From NCBI GenBank assembly GCA_021324185.1, contig JAJPJN010000033.1, positions 1 to 45,408 on the forward strand: a stretch of 45,408 nucleotides of DNA, in the 5' to 3' direction. Numbering within the stretch: position 1 is the first letter of the stretch; each line of letters starts with the position of its first letter. Under the pieces are notes generated by a model. The model was not told where the DNA came from, did not search any database, and was given only the letters and a program-made list of their open reading frames with translations. Below are positions 27,290 through 35,590 of this stretch, piece by piece. Origin of the DNA: Terriglobia bacterium. GTDB taxonomy: Bacteria; Acidobacteriota; Terriglobia; Bryobacterales; Bryobacteraceae. The translations under genes were made by a program, and so were the position numbers.

Positions 27290-27868
27290 ATGTTTTCTCA
27301 ACTCAGGCCCGCCGTTCTGATCACCATTGTGATGACCGTGCTCACCGGCCTCATTTATCCGCTCGCCATCACCGGCATAGCACAGGTGATCTTCCCTTAT
27401 CAGGCTAATGGCAGCCTGGCTGTGCGCAATGGGACGGCGGTCGGCTCCGAGCTGATTGGCCAGGCATTTACCAAGCCCGAGTATTTCCATCCGCGGCCGT
27501 CAGCCGCCGGCCCTAAGGGTTATGATGCCACCGCCTCGGGCGGTTCGAATCTCGGCCCTACAAATCCGGATCTGGCAAAGCGCATCGAGAAAGATGCTGC
27601 TGAATATCGCGCTGAAAACGGCGTGACAAGCGGAATTCCGGCCGATGCGGTAACCACTTCGGGCAGTGGCCTTGATCCCGATATCAGCCCGGCCAACGCG
27701 CTGCTTCAGGCGCGGCGAATCGCCCGCGCGCGCCAGGTTGCGGAAACTGAAATCATGGCGCTCGTCCGCAAGAACACAAAAGGACGCGAGCTCGGCTTTA
27801 TGGGCGAACCGCGCGTCAACGTGCTGCAATTGAATATAGATTTGGATTTGCAGTATCCCATGAGGTAG
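27290..27868 (+). CDS. kdpC: KdpC, K+-transporting ATPase subunit C
   Basis: A single-span membrane subunit that helps assemble the complex, 192 residues. The N-terminal helix is 'LRPAVLITIVMTVLTGLIYP', followed by 'GSELIGQAFTKPEYFHPRPS', 'ASGGSNLGPTNPDL' and 'IPADAVTTSGSGLDPDISP', all family signatures. I used the ATG at 27290, which has an AGGAG site at 27278-27282; the longer frame upstream lies inside kdpB. The first KdpD sensor gene starts 2 bases after the stop. Confidence 0.97.
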   Translation: MFSQLRPAVLITIVMTVLTGLIYPLAITGIAQVIFPYQANGSLAVRNGTAVGSELIGQAFTKPEYFHPRPSAAGPKGYDATASGGSNLGPTNPDLAKRIEKDAAEYRAENGVTSGIPADAVTTSGSGLDPDISPANALLQARRIARARQVAETEIMALVRKNTKGRELGFMGEPRVNVLQLNIDLDLQYPMR

Positions 27869-27870
27869 TC

Positions 27871-28965
27871 GTGGTTTCTAAAGAAGTGGCCCGGCCTGAT
27901 CCGGAAGAATTGCTGCGGCAGCTTCATGAAGAAGATGCGGAACAGCGTCGCGGCCGCCTCAAGATCTTCCTTGGCTACGCACCGCGCGTAGGAAAATCGG
28001 CGCGCATGTTGGATGAGGGCCGCCGCCGCGCAACACGTGGTCAGGATGTGGTGGTTGGCTGGATCCAGGCGAAGGGCGCCGAACGTGTCAAAGAATTGAT
28101 ACGCTGCTTTGAGGTCATACCGCCGGCCACGGTGAACCGGACCGAGCAGCTCGATGTGGATGCGATCCTTCGCCGCAACCCCGAGCTTTGCATCATTGAT
28201 GAACTGGCGTGGGATAATCCACCCGGTGGCCCGCATGCCCATCGCTGGCAAGATGTCGAGCAACTCGTGAACGCGGGAATCTCAGTACTTACGGCTCTAA
28301 ACCTGCAGCATGTAGCCGAGCAACAGAACAACGTCCAGCGCATTACCGGAAAGCGGGCATCGCTCTCTGTTCCGCAGGAATTCGTTCAGTCTGCGGACGA
28401 AATCGAGATTGTCGATGCATCACTCGATTCATTGAGTGAATGTGGCATCGTCAAATCACGGCTGGATGCCCAGCAGTGCTCGGAGCTGCGGGAATTGGCG
28501 CTTCTGCTTGCCGCCGAAGTGGTGGATGCGCAACTCCTGCGCTATATGAAAAGGCACGGCATACGGCAGTCCTGGAGCGCGCACGAGCGGATTCTGGTCT
28601 CCATCACTCCCAAAACCGATGCCCGGAGGATGATTGAAAGCGCCGCGCGCGCCGCAGCCCGTTTTCACGGCGAGTGGACTGCTCTTTACATCGAACAGCC
28701 GGATCTCACGCGCGAAGCGCAGGAACGAGTTGACGAATTCCTCGAATACGCGCGCAAACTGGGGGCAGAAATTCAGATTCTCAAGAACGAAACTGATGCT
28801 GTCAGCGCAATTATTCGTTTCGCCCGTGAAAGCCGCATCACGCAGCTCTTCGTCGGTCATCTGCAGTGGAAGACATGGAAACTTTGGGCGCAGCCGCCGC
28901 TGGAGCGGCTGATCAGCGCCTCCGATGGAATGGATGTCCGTATCTTCCCTACCCAGCCGGCCTGA
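27871..28965 (+). CDS. KdpD N-terminal sensor-like protein, copy 1 (diverged P-loop, USP domain)
   Basis: A 364-residue protein matching only the N-terminal half of KdpD. The P-loop segment reads 'KIFLGYAPRVGKSARML': Gly41-Lys42-Ser43 are kept, but the residue that is Gly in the classic loop is Arg39. The Walker-B-like region is 'CIIDELAWDNPPGGPHAHRW' (classic: DELAHTNAPGS), so the family His and Thr are lost. A USP domain follows, with S244-I-T246 and, after 22 residues, W269-T-A-L-Y273. This resembles the SxS-x20-FTAxY motif reported for c-di-AMP binding by Staphylococcus aureus KdpD. No membrane helices and no kinase domain are present. GTG start, 2 bases after kdpC. The 3' end overlaps copy 2 by 41 bases. 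The weaker ATPase motif suggests divergence of role, which is inference. Confidence 0.87.
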   Translation: MVSKEVARPDPEELLRQLHEEDAEQRRGRLKIFLGYAPRVGKSARMLDEGRRRATRGQDVVVGWIQAKGAERVKELIRCFEVIPPATVNRTEQLDVDAILRRNPELCIIDELAWDNPPGGPHAHRWQDVEQLVNAGISVLTALNLQHVAEQQNNVQRITGKRASLSVPQEFVQSADEIEIVDASLDSLSECGIVKSRLDAQQCSELRELALLLAAEVVDAQLLRYMKRHGIRQSWSAHERILVSITPKTDARRMIESAARAAARFHGEWTALYIEQPDLTREAQERVDEFLEYARKLGAEIQILKNETDAVSAIIRFARESRITQLFVGHLQWKTWKLWAQPPLERLISASDGMDVRIFPTQPA

Positions 28966-30016
28966 ACTATCGCGCGGCGAGCTAAAAATCTTTCTTGGCT
29001 ACGCCGCGGGTGTCGGCAAGACGTATCAGATGCTGGTTGACGCCCAGCTAATGAAAGAGCAGGGTCTCGATATTATTATCGGCTACTTCGAGCCTCACAA
29101 CCGCCCCGATACGATTGCCAAAACAGAGGGGCTGGAAACGGTGCCACGCAAGATCATTGAGCATCGCGGTGCGCGCCTGGAAGAGATGGATACCGGCGCC
29201 ATTTTGCGCCGCAACCCGCAGATCTGTGTAGTCGATGAATTCGCACATACGAATGCGCCCGGGTCGCCGCGTGCGAAGAGATGGGAGGACGTGATGATTC
29301 TGCTCGACGCCGGCATCACCGTCCTCACCAGCATGAACGTGCAGCATATCGAGAGTCTCAATGATCAGATCTGGCAAATGACCGGTGTCCGTGTGCGCGA
29401 AACGGTGCCGGATTGGGTAATTAATGAAGCCGATGACGTTGTGATGGTAGACCTGACTCCGCGCGCTCTGCTTAACCGTTTGGAGCGCGGTGTCGTCTAT
29501 CCCCCGGAGAAGGTGCGCGCTGCACTCCAGAACTTTTTTACCGAATCGAACCTGATCGCTCTTCGCGAGTTAGCTCTCCGGCAAGCAGCCCATCAAGTGG
29601 AAGACCAACGCGAAGAACTGCAGTACGAATATCCCGCAATAGTTCCAAACCCGAACCGCGGCAAAGAAAGGATTCTGATATGGCTCACGGATGATCCCGC
29701 AGCCGCGATGCTCATTCGTCGCGGACGGCGTGTAGCTGACTACTTGCAATCCGAATGTCTCGCCGTTGCCGTTTCAGACGATCACCGTGATCCGAAAGCA
29801 AAGGCGCAATTAGACCGGCACCTGAACTTCTCACGTAACATGCGCATCACCCCGGAAGTGATCTCGGCCAAAGATGCCGCCGCCGCTGTTGCAGACTATG
29901 CCCGCAATCACGGCATCACCCAAATCTTTGTAACCCGACACGTGCCTGACCTCCTCAAGCTGGTTCGCCTGGTGCGGGACCTGCAGGTGACGATTGTTTC
30001 GGAAAGGCCCAGATAG
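28925..30016 (+). CDS. KdpD N-terminal sensor protein, copy 2 (intact P-loop)
   Basis: A second, better-conserved copy of the KdpD N-terminal half, 363 residues. It has the classic loop 'KIFLGYAAGVGKTYQML' (Gly31-Lys32-Thr33), then 'GYFEPHNRPDT' and 'CVVDEFAHTNAPGSPRAKRW'. A USP-like C-terminal domain (from about residue 240, 'KERILIWLTDDPAAAMLI') lacks the FTAxY-type motif of copy 1. It has no kinase domain. Translation starts at the ATG at 28925 (or 28934) inside the end of copy 1, so the two are coupled. Stand-alone KdpD N-halves of about 365 residues are known from some cyanobacteria. Here it would have to work in trans with the kinase encoded before kdpE. Confidence 0.9.
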   Translation: MEWMSVSSLPSRPELSRGELKIFLGYAAGVGKTYQMLVDAQLMKEQGLDIIIGYFEPHNRPDTIAKTEGLETVPRKIIEHRGARLEEMDTGAILRRNPQICVVDEFAHTNAPGSPRAKRWEDVMILLDAGITVLTSMNVQHIESLNDQIWQMTGVRVRETVPDWVINEADDVVMVDLTPRALLNRLERGVVYPPEKVRAALQNFFTESNLIALRELALRQAAHQVEDQREELQYEYPAIVPNPNRGKERILIWLTDDPAAAMLIRRGRRVADYLQSECLAVAVSDDHRDPKAKAQLDRHLNFSRNMRITPEVISAKDAAAAVADYARNHGITQIFVTRHVPDLLKLVRLVRDLQVTIVSERPR

Positions 30017-30114
30017 CTTCAGGGTCTCCGAAGCAATCTGCCTGGCAGTCGGAACAGGCCGCAGATGAGCGCCAGCGCAAACAGCAGCACAACAAAAACC
30101 TGCACAAACCAGGA

Positions 30115-30381
30115 TTATGATGAGTCGAGCTTGGCCCGGTATGGAATGATCCGCAGTGACTTCAAAGGTGCGAAAGCAATTGCCGCCCAGGATCCTACTG
30201 ACTCAAACTTCTCCGTGATTACGCCGGTGGCATGTGTGCCGCTGTTCTGCAAATAAATCGGCCAGGCGATGATAGCGCCGGCCACTACCAAGAGAAGAAC
30301 AAATGTGCCGCAACCGGAACAGCCGAACGGGGCTCTTGTGTGCGGCTTTGGCTCGGTTGTCTCGGAATCGGGCGCATTCAG
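30115..30381 (-). CDS. Possible small zinc-ribbon-like membrane protein downstream of the ThuA gene
   Basis: An open frame of about 88 codons in the same frame as the ThuA gene, beyond its TAG stop. It reads 'HTRAPFGCSGCGTFVLLLVV', then 'AGAIIAWPIYL', and ends in a basic segment and TAA at 30115-30117. The Cys-x2-Cys pair before a single hydrophobic helix looks like a real small membrane protein rather than a shadow. The frame antisense and beside it is Arg-rich, as shadows of hydrophobic genes usually are. No ATG exists: CTG at 30379-30381 is the only near-start and lacks a ribosome site, so the start is unclear. After the TAA the same frame carries a further 28-codon hydrophobic stretch (FVVLLFALALICGLF) to TGA at 30019-30021. 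It may be a decayed gene. Confidence 0.35.
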   Translation of the reverse strand: MNAPDSETTEPKPHTRAPFGCSGCGTFVLLLVVAGAIIAWPIYLQNSGTHATGVITEKFESVGSWAAIAFAPLKSLRIIPYRAKLDSS

Positions 30382-30402
30382 GCTCGGCGGGGGTTGAGGT
30401 CC

Positions 30403-31242
30403 CTACGGTTTTGGATGTGACGCCGTGCTGCCTTCGGTCAACCCGAGCGCCCACTTGATTGCTTCAAAATACATCTTTTGAATGTCTGGGTCATCCCAGG
30501 ATTCTTTAGTGTGCCCAAATGTTGAATAGAACACGCGGCCCTTGCCGTACATCTTGGCCCACGCTACTGCGAAATCGCGATCCGTTCGCTGAACACGCGA
30601 ATTCGACAAATTGAGTTTACTTGCATCCAGGCTAAGCAGCACGTTTACTTTCTCGCGAGACCAGTCTTTCGGCTGGTAAATCTCGTCGTACTTGGTGAAC
30701 GCCTTCGGAAAATGCCGGACGGCTGGAAAATCCGGCTCCTCGTTGACTATGGGCGCCAAAAAAGTGCCCCAGGGATGGTCATTGAAGTACCCGCCGATCA
30801 TCTCGCCGTATTCCGGCCATTTGTAATTCGTATCGAGTGCGGCGTGCACGCCTACGAAACCTTTGCCGTCGTCGTGAATAAAGGACAGCATGTCGCGTTT
30901 TTGTGCATCGGAGAGATCGAGCTCGCCCGTCGTGCTCGCAAACACAAGCGCGTCAAAATAATTCAGTGTCTTCATGTTGCGCCCTTTCGGATCCGTCTTG
31001 GTGATCAGTTCCGTATCCGTGCGCAGCATGGCATCCCATAATTTCGTTTCATGCCCCATTTTCCAAATGGTTGCCATGGCATCCGGCACGGAATCATGCT
31101 CGAAACCTTTGGTTTCGCCGATAACCAGGACGTGAAACGTATGAAATGTCTGGGCGGCCGGCGCATCCGGTGCTTGCGCCAGTACCGGAAAAAAAAGACA
31201 ACTGAGACTAAGTAAATAAACGAGCACAGGAATTCTAGTCAT
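30403..31242 (-). CDS. ThuA-domain secreted protein
   Basis: A 279-residue protein with a signal peptide (IPVLVYLLSLSCLFFPVLAQ) and a ThuA-like domain of the class-I glutamine-amidotransferase fold. It is recognisable from 'FHVLVIGETKGFEHDSVPDA', 'GFVGVHAALDTNYKWPEYG', 'MIGGYFNDHPWG' and 'KGRVFYSTFGHTKESW'. ThuA proteins are linked to trehalose or sugar-derivative use, usually by context and without a defined reaction. The context here gives no substrate. ATG start at 31242 preferred to the TTG just before it. The divergent VTT-domain gene starts 44 bases away. Confidence 0.88.
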   Translation of the reverse strand: MTRIPVLVYLLSLSCLFFPVLAQAPDAPAAQTFHTFHVLVIGETKGFEHDSVPDAMATIWKMGHETKLWDAMLRTDTELITKTDPKGRNMKTLNYFDALVFASTTGELDLSDAQKRDMLSFIHDDGKGFVGVHAALDTNYKWPEYGEMIGGYFNDHPWGTFLAPIVNEEPDFPAVRHFPKAFTKYDEIYQPKDWSREKVNVLLSLDASKLNLSNSRVQRTDRDFAVAWAKMYGKGRVFYSTFGHTKESWDDPDIQKMYFEAIKWALGLTEGSTASHPKP

Positions 31243-31285
31243 CAAACGCTAGCTTACTGAACCGTCCGACCAGTACAATACCCCT

Positions 31286-31906
31286 TTGTCTTCTTTTTTC
31301 CGCCCGCTTCTGCGGTTTCTGTTTCGCCTCCACTACTTCGGCCCGCTTGTGCTGGGTGCGATGGATTCGTCCTTTCTGTTTTTGCCGTTCGGAAACGACC
31401 TGTTGGTGGTTGCGCTAGTTGCCCGCAACCACGACAAATGGCCCATTTACGTCGCATCAGCAGTTTGCGGTTCCACCCTGGGCGTCTTCTTTTTGGATCT
31501 GGTGGCCAGGCGGGCAGGGGAGGCCGGCATCAAGAAACTGGCCGGTGAGAAGAGGTTTGAGGCGCTTCGAAAACGATTTGAGAAATACGGCGCCTGGGCC
31601 CTCGTTGTGGCCTGCTTGTCGCCTCCGCCTTTTCCGTTCACCATGGTGGTGGCGGTAACCAGCGCGCTGGAGTACCCCCGAAAAAAGCTGTTTCCGGCGG
31701 TCGCGGCCAGCCGCGCCGTTCGCTTCGTGGCCCTAAGCATGCTAGCAATTTTCTATGGCCGCAGCATTCTCCACATCATGAATACACCTGAGTTCAAGTG
31801 GAGCATGATCGCCTTCGCATTTCTATGCTTCGTTGGTAGCGTATTTTCAGTGATGAAGTGGCTGAAGGGCCGCCGCTCGTTGAGAGGCGCTGAAGCGCCG
31901 GCCTAG
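31286..31906 (+). CDS. VTT-domain (DedA/YqaA-like) membrane protein
   Basis: A 206-residue membrane protein with the SNARE-associated/VTT (DedA) layout. The early part has 'LGAMDSSFLFLPFGNDLLVV', and the conserved 're-entrant' region reads 'AVCGSTLGVFFLDLVARRAG' and 'WALVVACLSPPPFPFTMVV'. It ends in two helices and a basic tail. Relatives are implicated in lipid flipping or membrane homeostasis. The start is a TTG at 31286; the ATG at the Met of 'MDSSFL' is an alternative that would drop about 27 residues, including the first amphipathic segment. It is divergent from ThuA and convergent with the heme-membrane-protein gene. Confidence 0.85.
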   Translation: MSSFFRPLLRFLFRLHYFGPLVLGAMDSSFLFLPFGNDLLVVALVARNHDKWPIYVASAVCGSTLGVFFLDLVARRAGEAGIKKLAGEKRFEALRKRFEKYGAWALVVACLSPPPFPFTMVVAVTSALEYPRKKLFPAVAASRAVRFVALSMLAIFYGRSILHIMNTPEFKWSMIAFAFLCFVGSVFSVMKWLKGRRSLRGAEAPA

Positions 31907-31912
31907 CTCTCC

Positions 31913-32506
31913 TCAAACCGGCTCATAGTCGATCTTCTGAACCGACGCTTTCAGTGCCCGCTTCTTCGGCTGATAACGAATGCGCCAGATAGTGGCGATT
32001 ACGATCAGCAAGGCACAAATCTCCACCAGCACCTTCTCGCCATCGAATGGATCCGGTGGATTGTTCTTGAGCTCGGGATCAATTAGAATGCCGTGCACAA
32101 AAACGAACGCGGCCGCGACATAGGAGGCGTAATGCAGCTTCTTCCAAAGCCTGCTGCCCAGCCGCGAGCGGAAATAAGAAGTCACTACAACGAAAATCAC
32201 GCAATAGAAAGCCACTGCGCCGAAACAGTTATATAGCGTCTGCTTCGGCGAATGTAAAGGCCACAGCACATCCATCACGCGAAAGCCGGCGCTACTCGAA
32301 AGCAACAAGAGAAACGGATGGAGGAACACCAGCCCAAGCGCGATGTAAGCGGTCCAGTTATGCACGTCGAAAACCGGCAACCGGCGGTGCGGCCAGCTCC
32401 GGACGGTGTTGTAGCGCGCCGAAAGAAGCAGTCCAAGCAGGATGTTGATGGTCAGTAACACCATCGCGATAAGCCCGATATCGCTCGAAAAATCGATTGC
32501 GCTCAT
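31913..32506 (-). CDS. Ferric-reductase-like transmembrane heme protein
   Basis: A 197-residue protein with about five hydrophobic helices and paired histidines suited to ligate b-type heme ('VHNWTAYIALGLVFLHPF' and 'LHYASYVAAAFVFVHGIL'), as in the ferric reductase-like transmembrane domain and MsrQ-type proteins. There is no flavin or NAD domain, so it would act as a membrane electron carrier for another protein. Its ATG lies 5 bases after the true end of the interrupted beta-barrel-like gene on the same strand, so they share a transcript. Partner unknown. Confidence 0.85.
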   Translation of the reverse strand: MSAIDFSSDIGLIAMVLLTINILLGLLLSARYNTVRSWPHRRLPVFDVHNWTAYIALGLVFLHPFLLLLSSSAGFRVMDVLWPLHSPKQTLYNCFGAVAFYCVIFVVVTSYFRSRLGSRLWKKLHYASYVAAAFVFVHGILIDPELKNNPPDPFDGEKVLVEICALLIVIATIWRIRYQPKKRALKASVQKIDYEPV

Positions 32507-32511
32507 CCAGG

Positions 32512-33441
32512 CTACTTTTTGGGGTTGCTCAGATAGTACCGGATGCCGCCAAAAATGCCGGAAAGCGTGTCCGTGAAGTACTGCTCCCCTTGCGGAGACG
32601 TTTTAAAATGATATGCTTTTTCGCCGGCAATCAGATCAAACCGGCTGACATGAATGGCAATATCTGCCTGCGCATCCCAGATCACGCTGTGATGCGGTAT
32701 CCCAAAGCCCGATCCTTTTATTTCTCACCGGAAACGCCCGCCTAACTCCTGCTCAAACTCCACGCCAAGGGTCGGCAGGAAAATATTCTTTGATCCATGA
32801 GCTGTGTTGTTATTAATAGTGCCGCTGGTGTCTTCAGTAGCGGGCTTGAATGGGGCGGCAATGTCGGTCGAAATGGTCATGAACTGGAGTTCGTACAGCG
32901 TTTTGAAATGGATATTGCCGGGCGCTCTTCGCCATGTATACGAAAGGTAATCCCAGGAGATCTTTGCGCTCTGCAGGTTGTAGTGCTGCGCCAAGTAGTC
33001 TCCGGGGCTGTATCCCTCGCTGAACACCGTCGTCGATTGCGTTATCGTTGTATTCGCATTACCCAGCACTCGAAAATAAGAAAACCGCAGCGTATTGGAA
33101 TGCCCGGTGGGAATGCCCAACTCGCCCCCAATGCCAGCGTCCGAATGGCCGGGATACGCCAGCCCCTCGAACGTCGGTGCACCCGCACCGCCGCGCAAGG
33201 CCGGTTGAGCGCGATTGAGCCAGTAAATCGGCTCAATCGAGAAACCGCCATCTTCAAGAATGTTAGGTTCTTCGGGCGGGCGCACCGGCTGCGGCGCGGC
33301 ATTCTGCGGCTGGGTACCGGAGGGAGCAGTTTGTTGCGGCGCTGGGGGCTGCACCGGCGCCTGCTGCTGCGCTTTCAATAAGGAAACATAAGCGAAAGAA
33401 CAGAAAACTGCTGTGAAGAGACCCGCTCGATGGAAAGACAT
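32512..33441 (-). pseudogene. Beta-barrel-like exported protein interrupted by an in-frame TGA
   Basis: The open frame ends at TGA 32725-32727 after 238 residues (...QELGGRFR). However, the same frame continues without further stops for 70 more codons to TAG at 32512, reading 'EIKGSGFGIPHHSVIWDAQA', then 'DIAIHVSRFDL' and 'SGIFGGIRYYLSNPKK'. This continuation has the alternating pattern and aromatic-rich end of an outer-membrane beta-barrel, so the full protein would be 309 residues with Trp (TGG) probably replaced by TGA. The N-terminus has a signal peptide and a Gln/Pro-rich linker ('QQAPVQPPAPQQTAPSG'). It is followed by 'IEPIYWLNRAQPALRGG' and strands. A true nonsense mutation, an error in the sequence, or recoding are all possible. 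It stands just upstream of the heme-protein gene. Confidence 0.7.
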
Positions 33442-33523
33442 TGTGCTTCGGACGTTTCTGTAATTTTACAGGTTTCCGAATTCGCTGGCTAACGGGCGTG
33501 CAAGCGGGCGTACAAAAAAATCC

Positions 33524-34495
33524 TCAATGTCTCTCGTTTTCCGGCGGATGTTCCGTGCGCTTCTCGCCTTGCGGCGGGCGCTCGTTGTGTTTTTCGTTGT
33601 AAATCTCTCGACTCATGTGATTCTGCTGCCGGTTGACCTGTTGCCTCTCCTGCGGGGTCAGAGTGCCGCCGTTCGCCTGCCGCTCGGTGCGGATTTCTCT
33701 GTTTAAGTTGGCCTCGCGATGTTCCAGATGCGACGCCTCATTGGCGTTCAAGCGGCCAGAAGCAATGCCGTTGGCAATCCGGCCCTGCTGGTTAAACCTG
33801 CGCCCATCCACCCGATCCATCGTCGCTGTGGCGGGCAGCCCATGGTTTACGGAAGCATATTGGGCGCGATCTGCCCTGGCTGCCTGCTGATGTGAAATCT
33901 GCATGGGCAGAGGCGCGATATGGCGTTCGTGTATCGCCATCTGCTCCTGCGGAGTGGGACGGGCCATTACGCCACCCGGACCGTTATAACTGACACGATT
34001 CACAACAACGTTGCGTATTACCGTCCGGTCCACGTACACATTTCGAATCACCGTCGTATTCACTGCCGTGACTGCCGTGTTGTAGCGGAAAACACTGCCG
34101 GCCCAGAAACCACCCACGTAACCAACTCCGAAATACCCGAAGCCATAGTTGACTCCTCCATAGAAACCGATGTGCGGCCCCCAATAGCCCGGGTGCCAGA
34201 CGTATAGGCCACTGGCAAAACCCCAATATCCCGGTGTCCACAACACCCCGACCATGGGCGGAGCTACCCACACGCCCGGCACCCAGTAATAGCCGTCATC
34301 TCCCCAAGCCCAATATCCGGGTGTCCAGATATATCCCTCCACTGGACAAGGAGGCTGCGTATAAACAGGCAAAATAGGGGGAGCAATCGTAATTGAAATT
34401 GCGACACCCGCAGAAGCCGGCCGTGGCATGGCACAGAAAAATAGCGCGATTAGGAGCGGCGTCACACCGCCTTGCAAAATTTTCTTTATCTTCAT
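33524..34495 (-). CDS. Secreted YXWGXW-type repeat protein
   Basis: A 323-residue exported protein. I start it at the ATG at 34495 because it gives a clean signal peptide (KIKKILQGGVTPLLIALFFC) and has a GGGAGA ribosome site upstream; the earlier TTG start adds 13 residues with no such support. The first half carries repeats of the type W-x-P-G-Y-W (WTPGYWAWGDDGYYWVPGVW, WTPGYWGFASG, WHPGYWG), known as YXWGXW repeats in many Gram-negative exported proteins, then a Gly/Tyr-rich stretch. The second half is polar and basic, Arg/Glu/Gln-rich (EREN-type), perhaps coiled-coil ('HLEHREANLNREIRTERQ'). Function unknown; surface or envelope role likely. Confidence 0.85.
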   Translation of the reverse strand: MKIKKILQGGVTPLLIALFFCAMPRPASAGVAISITIAPPILPVYTQPPCPVEGYIWTPGYWAWGDDGYYWVPGVWVAPPMVGVLWTPGYWGFASGLYVWHPGYWGPHIGFYGGVNYGFGYFGVGYVGGFWAGSVFRYNTAVTAVNTTVIRNVYVDRTVIRNVVVNRVSYNGPGGVMARPTPQEQMAIHERHIAPLPMQISHQQAARADRAQYASVNHGLPATATMDRVDGRRFNQQGRIANGIASGRLNANEASHLEHREANLNREIRTERQANGGTLTPQERQQVNRQQNHMSREIYNEKHNERPPQGEKRTEHPPENERH

Positions 34496-34599
34496 AGTTG
34501 TTCTCCCTGTCGGCCGTTTGGGCCCGTACACCACTTAAACTTCATTCGTCCTCACTGAGTTTACTGGCAATCAGTTAAATCAGTTTAATAGGTAGTCGT

Positions 34600-35583
34600 A
34601 TGATTGCAATCGAAATCTCATCCTTCGGCGACCCCGAAGTCTTAAAACCGGTCGACCGGCCGAAGCCAGTCGCGAATCCAGGGGAAATCGTCCTTCGAAT
34701 CGAGGCCGCTGGAGTGGCCCGCGCCGATGTCCTACAGCGCCAAGGCAAGTATCCGCCACCCTCCGGCGCATCCGATATCCCCGGCCTCGACGCTGCGGGA
34801 ATCATAGATTCTGTCGGACCGGATGTTCAAGGTTGGCACGCGGGCGATCGTGCCTGCGCAATTCTCGCCGGCGGTGGGTACGCAGAATTCGTGAATTGCC
34901 CCGCCTCTCAGGTATTGCCAATACCGCAGGGTTGGTCATCCATCGAGGCGGCGACCTTGCCTGAGAACCTGTTCACTGTCTATGACAACCTGATCACTCG
35001 GGCTGGGCTGCAAAAGGGCGAAACGGTTCTCATCCACGGGGGCGCCGGTGGCATCGGCACTATGGGGATCATGCTGAGCCGCGCGTGGAGTGCAATGCCG
35101 CTGGCGACAGCGGGCACGGACGAAAAGTGCACCGCCTGCATCAATCTGGGCGCAAAACACGCCATCAATTACAAGCAATTTGATTTCGTGGCCGAAGCAA
35201 AACGCTTGACGAACGGTGCCGGAGTGAATGTTTTGCTCGACCTGGTCGGCGGTTCCTATCTCGAACGCAACCTGGAGGTGTTAGCGCCCGAGGGCCGCAT
35301 CGCTATCATCGCGACTCAAGGCGGTAGTCGCGGCGAACTGAACATTGCAAAACTCATGTCCAACCGAGCCCGCATCATGGGATCCACCATGCGCGCGCGC
35401 ACGCCTCAGCAAAAGGGTCAACTGGCGCAGGCGCTGTTACGCGATGTCTGGCCGCTGCTACCCGCCAAGGATCCGATCCGGCCCGTGATCGATTCCGTTT
35501 TCCCGCTCCATAATGCCCGCCTCGCGCACGAGCGCATGGAAGGCGGCGCCCACATCGGTAAGATCATCCTGACCACATGCTGA
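34600..35583 (+). CDS. NAD(P)H:quinone oxidoreductase, PIG3-type MDR family
   Basis: A medium-chain dehydrogenase/reductase of the zinc-free quinone oxidoreductase group (human TP53I3/PIG3-like), 327 residues. The N-terminal catalytic domain begins 'IEISSFGDPEVLKPVDRPKP' with 'RIEAAGVARADVLQRQGKYP'. The Rossmann motif is 'LIHGGAGGIGTMGIML' and the NADP-binding region continues 'GTDEKCTACINLGAKHAINY'. No zinc-ligating Cys cluster is visible. It reduces quinones or related carbonyls using NADPH, in the cytoplasm. It converges with the PolX gene, 7 bases apart. Confidence 0.93.
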   Translation: MIAIEISSFGDPEVLKPVDRPKPVANPGEIVLRIEAAGVARADVLQRQGKYPPPSGASDIPGLDAAGIIDSVGPDVQGWHAGDRACAILAGGGYAEFVNCPASQVLPIPQGWSSIEAATLPENLFTVYDNLITRAGLQKGETVLIHGGAGGIGTMGIMLSRAWSAMPLATAGTDEKCTACINLGAKHAINYKQFDFVAEAKRLTNGAGVNVLLDLVGGSYLERNLEVLAPEGRIAIIATQGGSRGELNIAKLMSNRARIMGSTMRARTPQQKGQLAQALLRDVWPLLPAKDPIRPVIDSVFPLHNARLAHERMEGGAHIGKIILTTC

Positions 35584-35590
35584 TGCGCCG

